NCBI GenBank assembly: GCA_900708905.1
Contig: CAADRB010000010.1
Coordinates: 1,794,450 to 1,858,449 of the forward strand
Length of the DNA: 64,000 bases
From: Hymenolepis diminuta
Lineage: Eukaryota; Platyhelminthes; Cestoda; Cyclophyllidea; Hymenolepididae
Direction of reading: 5' to 3'
Shown here: piece by piece, positions 13,201-25,604 of the stretch
Layout: every line of letters begins with the position of its first letter
How positions within the stretch are numbered: the stretch's first letter is position 1
Notes under the pieces: model-generated
Told to the model about the DNA's origin: nothing
Databases searched by the model: none
What the model saw: the letters and a program-made list of their open reading frames with translations, nothing else
Made by a program: the position numbers and the translations under genes

Positions 13201-16200
13201 CTAGTGCATCATCAAATGATATAACAGACGATACGGCAGCAAGTACACCGGCTACACCTCTGAAATCATCTCTTAAAAGCTCTAGTAATGGAGGAGGTTC
13301 AGCGAATGAAGTAAAGCCTGTTGGAATTTACCAACCTCCTATTTTACGAGCTCAAGCTGCGGCAGCAGCAGCTGCACAAAACAGGAACTCTCACATCTGC
13401 GAGATGTGCTCAATGGCTGCTCATGTAGCCACTACGGCGGCCACGACTGTTGTCCACTGTCCATTCACGGAAGTGAACTGCATGGGGCACCACCATAGTC
13501 ATCACCGTGGACAGAGATTCAACCCTAGCATGCTCAAACATACTCACACCGCAACTGCTACTAGTCATTGTTGCTGCTCAAATGATCATAATTCATCATT
13601 CTGTCGGGGATCAGGAAATAAACTCTCTTCATGTCCACAAATAGCAAACTTTGCCTTGGAAACAGAAGCTGTTAAATTCTTTCAGCAGCGTCTGAGTAGA
13701 AGAGAGGAGCGATGGGTTCCCATTAAAAGTTTGGCGGGTCATCTTTCGCAAGCCTCTGCAGAAGTCCGTTCAATTGTTGGACCGCAGTTGGAATTTCGAC
13801 GCTTCCTCTTGAAGCATCCTCATGTATTTGAGGTCCAAGGTGACCTGGTTGGTCTTAAGGATCTCCTCTTTGTTCCTTCGTCTCTATCATCTAAACGACC
13901 GAAATCTTTCGCAGGCAGTTACCTTAATAGTCAATCATCCACCAGTCTCTCTACTCTGAATCTTCGTGGGGGTACGGGAACGAGTGGTCTAAATAATTCA
14001 CAGAAGGTCTCTAGACCAAAATCTCTGATCATGCTATCTCAAGCCTCATCAGCCATTGTATCTGCACCCATTCGACGTCTTGGAAACCTTCCTAGTGGAT
14101 CTGAACATTTTCTCCCTGGAAGAGATCTGGAAGGCCTAACCGCTTCAGCGCCGAATAGCAGTCGACAAAGAAATTCCGGAAATGGTCAGAACTCAGTTAG
14201 ATGCAACACTTCTCCGATTGATACCCTGAGTACTTCGGTTCGGCAATCAGCTAGAAGAAACCGAGGGCAAGAAACCGATATTACAAGTAGTTCAAGTGGA
14301 AGTATCTGTATTCGAATGACTGCAAATGAGTATCGGGCAATCATGTTCCTTCGAAAAGTACTGGCTAAAAAGGGAGGAGGTCCAGGACAGGCGGGTCTTC
14401 CCTATATGCAACTCATGCAAATATTATCCACTAAAGCACCCGAAACTGTTCAGAGTGCCATTGGTTGGACAAAAGTTGAACTGGAAGAGTTCATCCTTCA
14501 ACATCCAATCTTCTTCGAAGTTCATGAATCCACAGATGGAATGGATACTGCTACTCAACCGGTGACTGTAGTAACAAACCGACGTGTCCTCAAAATGATT
14601 AATATCGTTATCACTGGAAATAAACCATTGGATTCAGGGGTTCGAACTATGACTAATAGGTGTGGGCGAGTGTTTCATGTTGCTAAACTCTGGGGAATTA
14701 TCGATCTGGGCAAGCATGAACATGTCTTCTTCGATAAATCGATTCTCAAATACGTGGATGATCTCCAGAAGCACTTCAAGGTAAGCTTTTAATTTTCTAT
14801 AATTTCATCTATAAATGACAATTACGACTCGAGGAACATCACCTAGTTACCATGCTTTATCCTTTTTCGGGAAAATGATTTTCTAGGGAAGTACAAAATT
14901 TACGATTTGCCCATTTTCAGGGTCAGTCGGTCAAACAGGACGTAATAACACAAGCTTGGAAAGACAGCAATCATCCCAAATTTGGCTAAAGTGTAGTTAA
15001 TTTTAACCAATCAGATAGCCGACATGCTGCCTGATTACCTATTGCATTTGAAATTGTGCTAGTTTTAAGGAAATTTTTCGCCTTAAATAGCACATTAAGG
15101 ACGGTTCTAGGAGAAATTTTATTAGGTTATTTATTTAAGATGAGTTTAATTAATGGTGGTGAGATATCGTACATATAATTTGCTTACCCCGGTCATTTCA
15201 TTTACATCTGTTTTTGCGCTCTACTGTATTGATCCACGCATGCCGACACGCACACTTGGCGCGGCGTGTATCCCGATTCCCGACTCTAATTGGTTAGCCA
15301 ATTGAACAATCTGCATAAGTGTGGCTATGCTGTTTTTTGGTTTGACCGGAATGCACACATTTTTGCTTCAACTGTTATCGAAATTTGGTCATTTTTTCAC
15401 CACGGTTACGCAAATGCAGAGGTTTTAGCTTTCCCCTCATTTTATCCTTGGTTAGACGATAATTAAGCATCGATGCATGGCGCCGAATATGTGAATAATT
15501 ATGTAACATTTATGTCTATGAAATTTAATTCATTATTTTTGTTCTCTAGATTTAAATGCAGTAAAAATCTTTTTCAAAGAAGCTTACAAAATGATCGATC
15601 TGGGACCATCGATCGCATGGTTCCAAGAAAGATTATATGTATATATATATATCTGGTATGGTTATTGAGGATAAGAAGTGGTAATAGTTGTAAAATTCGA
15701 TGCTAATTAAACCAAGCAAATTAAAATATCTTAAAACAATGAATAAATGAGATTCGGAATTATGCCTCAGAGTATCCTTTAAGTATGAATTATTGTTTAA
15801 TTGTTGCCGGTGTGCTTTCTCGCGCTCTAAGCGTTTTTACTTAAAAAAATAGCCAGATTTCATTCGAAAGTTATCACAATGCTTGGCCTAATTGTCACTG
15901 ATATGATGTGTAACTACTTACAAAATCTAGACACCCCATCCAGGTATGCTTTAGCTATAGTAGCTCAGAAACAGAATAAAGAAATGAAAAGACCTGTGAC
16001 TCCTTTTCCTCTTGACACTACATATCTACAAACAGCTGCATAAAACTGACAACTTTGCTCTTCACGTGCGAATATCTTTGAGAGACAGAAATCGAATTTT
16101 GTGTGTTCTAGCCAGGACGCCTGGAATGAAATTTCAAAGAAAAGTGAACTAGGGAGACCTTTTATAGCAACCTAAAGTCTTAGTCATGTTAGTTATAAAC

Positions 16201-19200
16201 CCTCATTCATTTCGACTAAATCTTTTATAGAAAGATTTCTTGCGTTTTATCTCATTAGTATCGCCTTAACTTGAGAATCAAACTTAGCGTTTCCGAGTAC
16301 AGACTTACTGTCGATACAGGAATGCGTTTAACTAACTTCAGTCAAATAATAATTGTATTTCAACTATGCATCAAAGACACGGAAGATCCCACAGGGAATA
16401 CGTCTTAATTAGATCATACTCAAGTCATCAAGTCTCAAAGGAAATTTATCAAGTAGTCAGATGGCGGGAGCCTGGAGACCACAGATGCAATTTCAAAATT
16501 GACGTTTTCTCCATTTTACCAATCACTGCAATGGCTGAATGCTCGAATTACCAAATCACAAGGTGCATTAAAGTCTAAAGTATATGGCCCCAGATCTCAC
16601 CCCAAATTCCAACACGGTCATACTGTTTTGACATTTTGATCTTCATTTGTGGAATTTAGTTGTTGTTCAGTTCAGATATATTATACCCCTGAACTATCAA
16701 TGCAGGTGGGCTTCACCTGTAAACTATGTTAATCCATGCGTTTTTTGAAGGAAAATTTAATTCCCTTTTATTTATATACGTGCTACTTGCAAATGATAAA
16801 ACAGTAGTGCTGTTGACAGGATTCAAATGTCAGCGGTATTTTATACCACGTGATGTCACAGAGAACTATCATTTGAACAGATACGTAGTATCAAGATATT
16901 ATTTTTAGTACAATAATTAATTAAGCTTTGTTAGCACAACATACATAAAACATATGAAAGTTCATTGTCGTTTAGAGCACAGCTGAAATAAGTACGTTTT
17001 ATTGTGAAAGCTGGTAATTGTTTCTTCGACAATTTCCAGTTTTTCCATTGAAATATAGTTGAGTACTATTAGGACTCAGCTACAAGCCTAGCTACTGTTC
17101 AACACATTGTAAAAGGGTGTGAAGGTATTATCCCTCTTTGCTTCATTACTTCCATAGGAAGATAGGAAGAAAACAGATGGTAGTTGGGTACCTACGCAGG
17201 ATAGGCAGACTACTAAGCCGAAATTGTTGCTAAGTGGCAGAGTTAAGTTCAAAATGGAGTTGTTGAGTAACGTGGAAAATCGATGAAAAGTTTCAAGACC
17301 AAAGGATGAATCATGAACTGAATGTCTGAAGAAGGTGGAAAACTGGGCAAAATCGACATATATCCAAGGTCGCTACAACCTTACCACTTATTTTATTCAT
17401 TTTTCACGAAATTTCAAGAATGAATAAAAGTATTTTCAGACATTTGTTCCAAATTGAAAGGGATGATTTTTGTTTGCTATTTTCTCATTTGCAATTAAAT
17501 TAATCAAATAAGTTATCTTCTTCACTTGTAGCGGATGCTACACCAGTAAGTCTTTCTGCTACACCTAAGTAATCCTCCTAAGCAGTCCGAATAGCCTCTA
17601 GCAGACTCCTCTATTACCAAATCACTCCCAAATCAGCTAAGCTATGCCCAAAGTGGTAAGAACCAGAAAGATGCTGAGTGCAGAGGGCTTATTGATCGCT
17701 TTCTTGTTACCGTGACTCAAAAGCTTAGTCATTAAATACAAAACCAAGATAGGCTGCAGGGATCTTGATTGCTGATTGGTTGAGGAGGTCTCTACACGCA
17801 TGTCCGCGCTTGTTCTCAACGCTACCGGTTACATCTCTGCACTTCCCAGAAAGTTCCAGCGCACATGATTCAATCACCCCTGTTAGCGTTGTGAACCCCG
17901 CAATACTCTCTCCCTAGAGCGTTGTTAGATCGCTAAAAGGTAAAAGACGCTCGATAATTAGTTATTGTACATAATCGGCCAGTCGGGAAGGGAAGTTAAC
18001 CCTTCGACCACAACAAGTGCGAGAGAGTTCGGATCGAGACATGGAAGAAGGTGAGTGGTAGATTTAGCAATGTCTTGGAGTGAGGACTGGAATGAGGGAG
18101 TGGAAGATTGAATAGTATCTTTGGAGGAGGACTGAGCACGAGTATTGGATGAGTGTACATTATCGGGGGACACAAGGGGGAAAGTTTAGGAAGTGCAGAA
18201 TTAGGGTTAATATCAGGGAGTTCTAAATAGGCCGGCTTCAATCTGTCTTATTAGCGTTGTGAACCCCACACACTTCATTAATTCACTTCATACAGAAAAT
18301 ATATTCATGGGAACCCTGATAAATAATAATCATTCTTCAGCCTACTTTTTCCAAGGATTTAGAACAATCCACCTAAATTTATCTGCAAAGATATTAGCCT
18401 ATTCATTTAAAGATCGTTGAATATAAAACTGACTACTATTACTAATTTAAAAAGACTAACCTTGTGCAGTGAAATTTCTAAGATGAATTTTGTTTATCAT
18501 ATCTCTTTATTTAAAGTAAAAGATATTTAAAATTGTAAAATAACGATAGCACAGATTTATGATAATAAGATGTCGAAATGATCGTATTTTATTAACGAGA
18601 TACTGTAAATAAGGAATAAATTTGTAAGTCGTTATAGTGTCTACTTTATTATTTGTGTTTCAATGAAAATAAAAGAAATTTATTGCGGATTCACATAATT
18701 AGGATGAAAATTTACCATTAAATATTCATATATTGGGCCTTGTTAATACTGACATCAAGTGCTCATTACATGTTGATAGAAAATCCGACTAAATACATAT
18801 TTTAAATTCAAATTGTGTTATTTAGCAAGTGGTAACCAGAGGCATCAGGGTGTAAATGGCTATTTAAAAGTCAAACATTTTAAGTTTAAGTCAGCAAAAT
18901 AAGAAAAATATGCATTACATGAAGTTATAGTTTCAATTCATATTATTTATAAACATTCGTCTAAACTTTCTTATCCCGTCGCGACGGTTCTTGATGAATT
19001 TTCCATCGGTTCAGGCATATACTCCTGTAATGATCGTCTGCAATCTTTACACTTGAACGGACAGTTTTCCGAATTGTATAGTGTGTCAATGACTTGGCTA
19101 GTTTTTAATATATTTAGAAATATTTTTAGGGAGTTATTTTCATATAAATATGTTTTAGTATTCGTAAAGGAAATAATTTGAGTATGCTGACCAGCTCAAA

Positions 19201-20106
19201 ACTGAAAATGTCATCATTTCAATTTCATTTTTGAGTGTCAGTTGGATCAGTGATCGGACACTACGGATTCTTGATTGAGTGCACTTTTTAAATAGATCTT
19301 TATCTAAGTATCGTAAGATAGCGTTCTAACCAGTCTTCCAAGTACTAGCCAGTTTATTTTGGCTTTCATTCACGGTTAAATTGCTTTATTATTTTTCTTT
19401 ATTGTAGGTCAACGAAACACTCTACTTCAACGCTATTCTCGCACCGAAAGAGTCTCGCGCAAAATGGCGAGCAACTCAGGTGTGGAAGGAGTGTGACAAG
19501 GAGATTATGGAGAAGTATAGCGGAACTGCTTTCATCGACCGAAGCAGTTCTAGAACCGGTGGTTCTCATTCAACTGCAGGAAACGTTCCGCCTAAAAACA
19601 CTGAAAGCAACGGACGGGGTGAGGGAGAAGGGTCAACCAAATTAACAAAGACACAGGTGGACTCTGATTCCTCGGATTACGGCCTGGTAGATGAGGAAGA
19701 AGTAGAGGAAGAATTGGGAGAAGCTTCAGCAATCGCTCGTGCCGAAGGGCTAAATCTCGCAAATGATATCAAATTCCTTTCGGATGACGTGGAGGCGGAA
19801 TTGGAACGAATTTTGGGTCCAAATCAGGCTCCCACTACAACTACGGCTAACAACACAAGTCGAGTTCTCAATGACATTTCGGACGAGGATACAAGTATCA
19901 CCGGTTGTATAGAGGACATCAGTGTTAATTTCTCCGATCAAGGTAGTTTGTCAGAGAAGTTTCCACCCTGTGTCACTTCAACAACACCGAAACCGAAGAA
20001 GACCTCAGTAACTGCAGTTGACTCACCCTTAAGTGAGCGGTCATCTATTGCTGTTCAGACTCTTTCAACAGGAGATATTATGGCTACTCAAATCTTCCAT
20101 GACTAG
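7293..20106 (+). CDS. Egalitarian-like RNA-transport/regulatory protein, three exons
   Basis: Exons 7293-7362, 12790-14780 and 19408-20106 join in phases 1 and 0 with GT-AG sites and give 919 residues ending in TAG. Three related winged-helix-like modules are visible, at about residues 48-108 (EALKEFLLKYPSLFTV), 313-383 (EFRRFLLKHPHVFEV) and 533-608 (ELEEFILQHPIFFEV). All share an 'F-x-x-FL-x-x-HP-x-x-F-x-V' end. A Cys/His-rich stretch (about 225-298) separates the first two. After the third comes an OB/cold-shock-like segment (GRVFHVAKLWGIIDLG, then APKESRAKWRATQVW across the exon 2/3 junction). The C terminus is acidic and Ser/Thr-rich. The module pattern recalls the N-terminal region of Egalitarian, the Dynein/BicD adaptor for mRNA localisation, but no 3'-5' exonuclease domain is present. 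The naming is therefore tentative; a LOTUS-like RNA-binding protein is an alternative. Gene structure is well supported, family less so. Confidence 0.6.
7363..12789 (+). other. intron 1 of the Egalitarian-like gene
   Basis: A 5.4-kb intron bounded by GTGAGT and TTTAG. It contains a diverged copy of family B (about 9940-10130), a short TA run near 10060-10075 and open frames of 123 codons (8231-8602) and 105 codons (10770-11087) that lack motifs and splice context. A short open segment after an AG at 9365 (GGQNLNGTVILDNLKEV) could be a skipped or alternative exon, but it reaches a stop within 120 nt. Confidence 0.5.
9940..10130 (+). repeat. interspersed repeat family B, partial diverged copy
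   Basis: Shares order and partial wording with the 5' part of the copy at 5.93 kb ('...gatttt-acggattt...tgggatagcatctgaa...' against '...gaattttacccatgggaaagcatttgaa...'). Strongly diverged; boundaries uncertain. Confidence 0.35.
17524..17899 (-). repeat. interspersed repeat family A, copy 1 (about 375 bp)
   Basis: Read on the minus strand it starts at 'ggttcacaacgcta' and ends with the hairpin GTAGC-atcc-GCTAC followed by 'aagt'. It is nearly identical over its last ~290 bp to copy 2 on the plus strand at 42.7-43.05 kb (one mismatch seen by eye), while the first ~80 bp are clearly more diverged. There is no significant open frame beyond 60 codons and no inverted terminal repeats. A non-autonomous transposable element is inferred; class unknown. 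Confidence 0.75.
18247..18269 (-). repeat. head fragment of repeat family A
   Basis: Contains the family A start ('ggttcacaacgctaataagac' on the minus strand) about 370 bp outside copy 1, in the same orientation. The interval 17900-18246 between them is unrelated low-complexity purine-rich DNA. This may be a tandem or nested insertion. Confidence 0.5.
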
Positions 20107-20426
20107 AATTCAAAAGTGCCTGATTAATGCTCGCATTTCCTCCTCTGTCTTCCTCATTGATACTCACCTCTCTTTACCCCCTCTCCCAAAAAAGCAAAGT
20201 CATTTAAACTTAAATCTCTGCGTACATGTTCTCATGGAATGCAATCTTATTTTGTTGACCTTCCACCCACCTCAGTTCACAAGGTCATCATTTTACAGAC
20301 TGACTTATTTGTTCATTTTATTGTGCACGATTGTGGGAACCCACATATACACATACAAACAAAATGAAGTGTTGAAGTAGAAATGCATTTTAAGACTATT
20401 TATTAGTATGCTATAACTTAACTCTG

Positions 20427-20432
20427 AATAAA
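20427..20432 (+). terminator. poly(A) signal AATAAA of the Egalitarian-like gene
   Basis: Canonical AATAAA 321 nt after the stop codon, the first clear signal downstream. Confidence 0.55.
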
Positions 20433-21102
20433 TGTAAGTTTGAAAAAAGCTTTACTCCTGGTTGTGATTTTAGTGTCCTTATGGTACTAGGTGTTTGTGG
20501 TTTTTTCTTACCAGACAAAATACCATTCAGCCTAACAATCGTTTTGCATTTTATTTATAATGAAATTAGACCCCTGGATGGAGAAGAAACTTTTAAAACA
20601 TTTGTCTAGCTGGAATGGTAGGGATTCTGTACTTGAAGAATTTTATTTCGTATTAGTTACACATCATCACTAATAATCGTTATCTATCATTAAAATTTAT
20701 TATTAATACTAACATGCTGGTGAAGTCTTTAGTGAGACAGATCTGATTTGTAAAAGAGTCGAAGTGGATTCCTGTCTCATAAAATTTAAAACCTTCCCCA
20801 CGAAAAATCCCGTAAGAACAGGAATGAAAATAATACTTTTGCACCATTATTGTGATCACTGTTCTCCGGACATAATGAACGTCAATGACTTCAAGTACAC
20901 AATTCCCGGATACTTTCAGTAATACAAAAGTTGAGGACGGGTAAATTGTGCCATAAATGAGGAAATACAGGGTGAGTTCTCGAAAGCGGCGAAATATTTA
21001 TATACATATTCTTGCCTGACAGGTAAATAATAATTAATCTCAAATTGCTGAGGAAGTCTTCTGTCACTTTGGGGGAATTCTTTACTAGGTCTATTGATGT
21101 TT

Positions 21103-21129
21103 GTTAACTGCCAACGGCTGGCAGTTAAC
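21103..21129. repeat. perfect 11-bp inverted repeat (hairpin)
   Basis: GTTAACTGCCA, then a 5-nt loop ACGGC, then TGGCAGTTAAC. Arms match exactly. It stands alone between genes, with no adjacent T-run or coding frame. Confidence 0.7.
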
Positions 21130-22237
21130 AACTAACAACAGCAGCAAGTCACCAATTTGTAGCTGTTTGAGTAAGAGCTAACAACAGTTGTGGAACAGAA
21201 CACCAAGAGTTGGCTGAACCAAAATGTATTGAACGAACCGTGATAAAGGAGTCAGGAGGGTGAGAGTTGAAGAATGAGAGCAATTAGAAGGCGGCGTAAG
21301 AGTGTGTTTGACAAGCGTATGTCTGTGTGTATGTGTGTGTAGGCATTGAAAAGCCATTTGGGCGTGGACGCATGAGGATATAAATGCAGGTGTACTTCTA
21401 ATTAAAGGGATGGTTATAGAAAAGCGGGGATAGTATGAACAGAAGGGAATGGTTGCAGACATCGCCGTGGTGAAACCGAGCCCTTGTAACGCTCATTCAA
21501 GATCTCTTAATTAGCTTATTCCGATAATTAAAATAAACCACTTGAGGACACACGATGGTTATACGCAGGGCGCTTGAGGTTACAGTAGGGTCAACCACTT
21601 CAAACACCACTGTGGGACCGAGATAATTAGGTCTCAGGGATTAGTGATGATATAGATGAAAAATTTCGAAAACGCGTGCAGATTCATCCTTCAAGTCAAA
21701 AGTTGCATATAAATGGCATTAAGATTAAAAAAATGGGCAATAAATTCTGCCGTAAACAACTGAAATGGTGCTAAAAGAATCTAAAGCTAGAGATTCAGTA
21801 ATTAGCCATGATAAAGTTATTAGTTAAGTCGGAACTGAGGACAAAGAAGGCATTTTTATGATACTGCTAATTGAAGGTTAAATGAGTGAAAACAAAGTTA
21901 ATCTATTAATACAGGCCATGGTATCCGACCATGAAGCTGCAATCAGTCTGATTTGACCTTTAAAATAAAGTATTTCATATATTAATTATCAAATAATTTC
22001 GCGTTTTGTTTTCTATATCTATGAATATATTTGTGAAGATCCATAGTTTCAAAGAGATCATCTACGAAAGTTGAACAATCTTCTCTTATGCAATGTAAAC
22101 CAGGTAACATTGAAAAAGTTTCACAAATTGTTCTTAAGTCTGAAGCTTATCTGAGTGTAACACCAACATTTTGTATCGTATACAGAATTCCTTCAGCCTT
22201 GACAGCCTTAAAAACTAATTAAAGCTGCACTTATCTG

Positions 22238-22352
22238 TCTTATGTTCTGCTATAGGTCATTGAGTTATGTGTTAAGTTATCATATTATCGAGTTTTCTAG
22301 TTTGGTGGCTCTGCGAGATCACTACTGAGACTTCAAGTTTGTTACGTTATAA
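22238..22352 (+). repeat. 5' terminal direct repeat of the Gypsy element
   Basis: Matches 26102-26216 over its whole 115 bp with substitutions, indicating an old insertion. It may be only the 3' part of a longer LTR. Confidence 0.65.
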
Positions 22353-22744
22353 TAGATCTAGTGACACAGTGATGAACTCAATCGAAACTGTGAAAATTGT
22401 GATCATTATGTGAGGAATTGTGGAACAAATGAATTTATCGAAACTTGATAAGGACTCTTTGTTAGTGAGATATATCCTGCGTGATATGCTCCGAATATCA
22501 CCAATAATCCTGAAAATCTAATGGCAGGATTACCAAACGAAACGAGAATCACCATACCGTTCTATAAGTTCGCAAAAGTGACCACGATCTCTGTCTGGCC
22601 TATCTCCCACCACTTTCGCCGAAGGAGTCGATCGAAAGTTCGGGAAGGTGTTTGGTGACAACACCCCTCTTTTCAATAGGCGTTATAAGTGCCTAAATTT
22701 GGCCATACGCGAAGGTGAAGATATTGAAAACGATTGTGAATTGA

Positions 22745-23230
22745 GTGTGCAATGCATTCTCGTATGGGTCGGTAAAGGAGGATCAATTCAGGTGCCTTGT
22801 ATTCATTCAGGATTTTCGTCCCGTATTTTATTTAGGACTTCGCCTGAAATTGTTATCTATTTTAGATAAGAACCCGGATGTTATGTTACACAATGTGTTG
22901 GATGAATACACCAACCTCCGAAGCCTCATCGCCGACTCGAACATGGTTGAAAGCAGTGAACTTCAAGCGTACCTAATCAAGAAACCCGAAATCGACCTAT
23001 CAACCGAAAATAACCCGATGTTGCAGCCTCAGGAGCAGTAGACATATCTCAACAACTTTAATGATAAACTGAGGTGCCGGTTTTGTGGCGATTTCCACTT
23101 CTATAAAGATAGTACTTTCTTCAAAAATCAGTGTCAGGACTGCAATTCATGCAGACACAGGGAGGGATTCTGCCAGATCAGTCAACAACGACCGTATAAG
23201 GACTACAGAAGGGGCTCAATACTGCCAAGA
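22745..23230 (+). pseudogene. gag remnant with zinc-binding motif
   Basis: An open stretch ends in a stop at 23039-23041; the same frame continues with RCRFCGDFHFY followed by CQDCNSCRHREGFC. The cysteine and histidine spacing fits a retroviral-type nucleocapsid zinc finger of the kind seen in flatworm Gypsy elements. Upstream capsid sequence is only weakly recognisable and contains frame changes. Confidence 0.55.
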
Positions 23231-23249
23231 GCATGGCATACTAACCACG

Positions 23250-23363
23250 ATACAGGTTAATATAAGTATACGTTGCTATGAAACCCTGTGCATTAGTGGG
23301 ACATTTCTTGAGTTGCAGGTTGACACTGGGTCAGATATCACCATATTTTCAAATGAGGCTTGA
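23250..23363 (+). pseudogene. retropepsin-like protease remnant
   Basis: Reads FLELQVDTGSDITIFSNEA, with the catalytic D-T-G-S of retroviral/Gypsy aspartic proteases, then stops. The flap and C-terminal regions are not seen in this frame; the next open frame (23447-23791) continues with a likely protease/RT linker. Confidence 0.7.
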
Positions 23364-23789
23364 AAAATCTCTTGGCAACCCCTAGCTAGGTACCGTTTCT
23401 TTTAAAGTATCTAGTTCCTTAGTGCAACTGTCGGGAGTGATGAAATGTGAGAAAGCCTTCAAAGAAAATCCCCGCCACTATGTATTATGTGGCTGATTGC
23501 GATATCAACTTCCTCGGGATGGATTTGACTGACATGCTTAACTTCCTCGAACTGAAAATCCAAAGTATAACTTGCACACAAATGCGAATAAAAGAGATGA
23601 TGAAGCGAATCGCAGTCGTGTTTGAGAACACCTTGGGGAAGTGCACACAAACTGTCGCCAGATTATTTCCAAAAGCAGGAGAAAATTGTGTATTCCGACC
23701 GAAAAGACCAGTACCCGTTGCAACCATGAAAATTGTCGAGGACAAATCGGTACGCTTAGAACATATTCGAAATGAGCCACCCCAATTAT

Positions 23790-24150
23790 AGTAGTACTAA
23801 GGACGAATGGGTCGACACGTATCTGTGCAGATTATGCTACGAGACTTACGTCATCCTTGGAGGATAATCCACTGCCCGTAGCGGACACACCTTTCACGAT
23901 CCTAAAGGGGGGAAGTTCTTCACGAAAATGGACCTTTCGGATGCCAAGCTTCAAGTCGAGGTAGAAGCAGAGTCGTGGGCTTCTAATGATCAACACTCAT
24001 CGGGGCTATTCTGTATATGAGACCGCCTTTTGGGATCAAAACTGCCCCAGAGATTTTCAGCACATTATGAACTAGTGGGTACCGTAGCTTACTGACAGCA
24101 GCGCATGTGGAGATTCAGAGAAGGAATAATATAGTTTCCATCTTCAGGCC
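23790..24150 (+). pseudogene. reverse transcriptase remnant
   Basis: Broken pieces in several frames: 'STRICADYATRL' resembles the R-I-C-x-D-x-R motif of Gypsy RT, and later pieces resemble the K-M-D-L-S/A-D-A, R-G-Y and F-Q-x-x-M-N motifs. The palm Y-x-D-D motif is not recognisable. Confidence 0.6.
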
Positions 24151-24204
24151 GATAACTGTCAGTTCTTTCTAATCCCCCTTAATCAACTCCTGCACAAGGA
24201 TACA

Positions 24205-24540
24205 CCGTGGGAATGGTCGCCTGCATGCGAAAAGGCTTTTGAGAGGGTAAAATTGATCCTGAATTCGGAGCTGCTACTAGCTCACTATGATCAAAGTTTG
24301 CCTATGGTCCTCGCAGCTGAGGCAGTCATCCCTCATATTTTTTCAGATGGCTCTGAAAAAACGATAGCATGTATCTCCCGTACACTCACACCGACAGAAA
24401 GGAATTACGAACAAATCGAAAAGGAAACACTGGCCATTATATATGTAGCAAAAAATTCCATAAGTAAATATATGGCAGGTGATTTACACTCTTAACGGAC
24501 CACCAGCCATTGTTGACCATATTTAGCTCAAGAAAAGGAG
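24205..24540 (+). pseudogene. RNase H remnant
   Basis: CEKAFERVKLILNSELLLAHY, then a Cys/Ser-R-T-L-T-P-T-E-R-N-Y-x-Q-I-E-K-E-x-L-A-I motif, which is characteristic of the Ty3/Gypsy RNase H. A stop falls just before the expected D-H-x-x-L motif. Confidence 0.75.
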
Positions 24541-24839
24541 TCTAAGTTCATTCTGCAAATCGTCCTCAACGGTGGGCACTCATGTTGATGGGCTATGACT
24601 ACGACATTAAGTATTAAGTAACGGAGGATTTCGTCCAACTTGATGGTTCACCTCACCTTATCGATAATCAGCGCGTGCAAAACGAGAAAGCGGTGGTAGC
24701 ATTCGTGTCGGATGTACAACACATACAGACGAAGTCGAATCGAAACACTACGATATCAGCAGAGGACATACGAAAGGAAACGGAGAAAGATGCAGTCCTA
24801 CAGCAAGTGTTAAAGTTGATCCTATCCAAACGGCCTTCA

Positions 24840-25604
24840 TCCCTACCAAAAGGAGATCTACTTGAACTTCACCGTCGACGAGATTCAGTAACGGTAGTTG
24901 ACTCTTATCTAATGTTTTTGGATAAAGTTATTATTCCTTCTGTCCTTAGAAATAAGGTCCTACGACAATTTCACTCAAGCCATCCTGGAATAAGTCGGAT
25001 GAAATCCACAGCCAGAGGATACGCTTACTGGCCAGACATGGACAAGGGCATCGAATATGAAATGCCGAGGACCAGATTAAATGTCGATTTCGCGGGTCCG
25101 GTAAGTGGTGTTACTTATTTAGTGGTTGTCGATTCATATTCTAAATGGCCAGAAGTAGTTCCACTAACCTTGGCGATTAGCAGCTCAACAGTCGGAGCAC
25201 TAGATAGAATCTTTTCGATACCCTGATTGCCAAAAACTCTGATTTCGGACAAGGCACAGTTTACATCAGTCGCTTTTAAAGAGTTCTGCTAGCGACGATC
25301 AATCGAACACATCAGAACCTCTCCATATCACCTTCAGTCAAATGGACAGGAAAAAGATACGTCGAGACGCTGAATCAAAGCGAAAGGGGATGGAACTATG
25401 GATGAGGCACTGCAGAATTTCCTGCTGGGATACAGATCAACCCCGTATCCTGCGTTAGAAGAGAGATCCCTGGTGTTAATGGGTCGAAAGTTAAGAATGA
25501 TTCACGAAGCGATGCTGCTGAAGAAAGTTCTACCGGACAGAGGGAGGGGCAGTCAGAAGAGCGATTTTGCTATTAACACCCCAGTTTATGCTCGTGATTA
25601 TTGA
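24840..25604 (+). pseudogene. integrase remnant with internal deletion
   Basis: The N-terminal H-x-x-x-H (QFHSSHPGISRMK) and 'YWPDMDKGIE' are present, but the text jumps straight to the catalytic core (NVDFAGPV, then VVVDSYSKWPEV). The CxxC half of the HHCC zinc finger is therefore missing. Several stops follow, with a 'FLLGYRSTPYPA' C-terminal motif further on. Confidence 0.75.

Larger units (their letters stand above)
14781..19407 (+). other. intron 2 of the Egalitarian-like gene
   Basis: A 4.6-kb intron (GTAAGC...TTGTAG). It contains the minus-strand copy of repeat family A (17524-17899), a second head fragment of the same family (about 18247-18269), a TA run near 15635-15652 and otherwise nothing coding. 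Confidence 0.55.
20107..22237. other. 3' UTR then gene-free stretch
   Basis: Begins with the 3' UTR of the Egalitarian-like gene (pyrimidine-rich). The remainder carries no supported gene. It holds a perfect short hairpin at 21103-21129 and a GT-rich tract around 21300-21345. Confidence 0.5.

Noticed and set aside
17637..17819. 60-codon minus-strand frame that also appears in the 42.7-kb copy
   Set aside because: The identity reflects the shared repeat, not protein selection; the third copy does not keep the frame.
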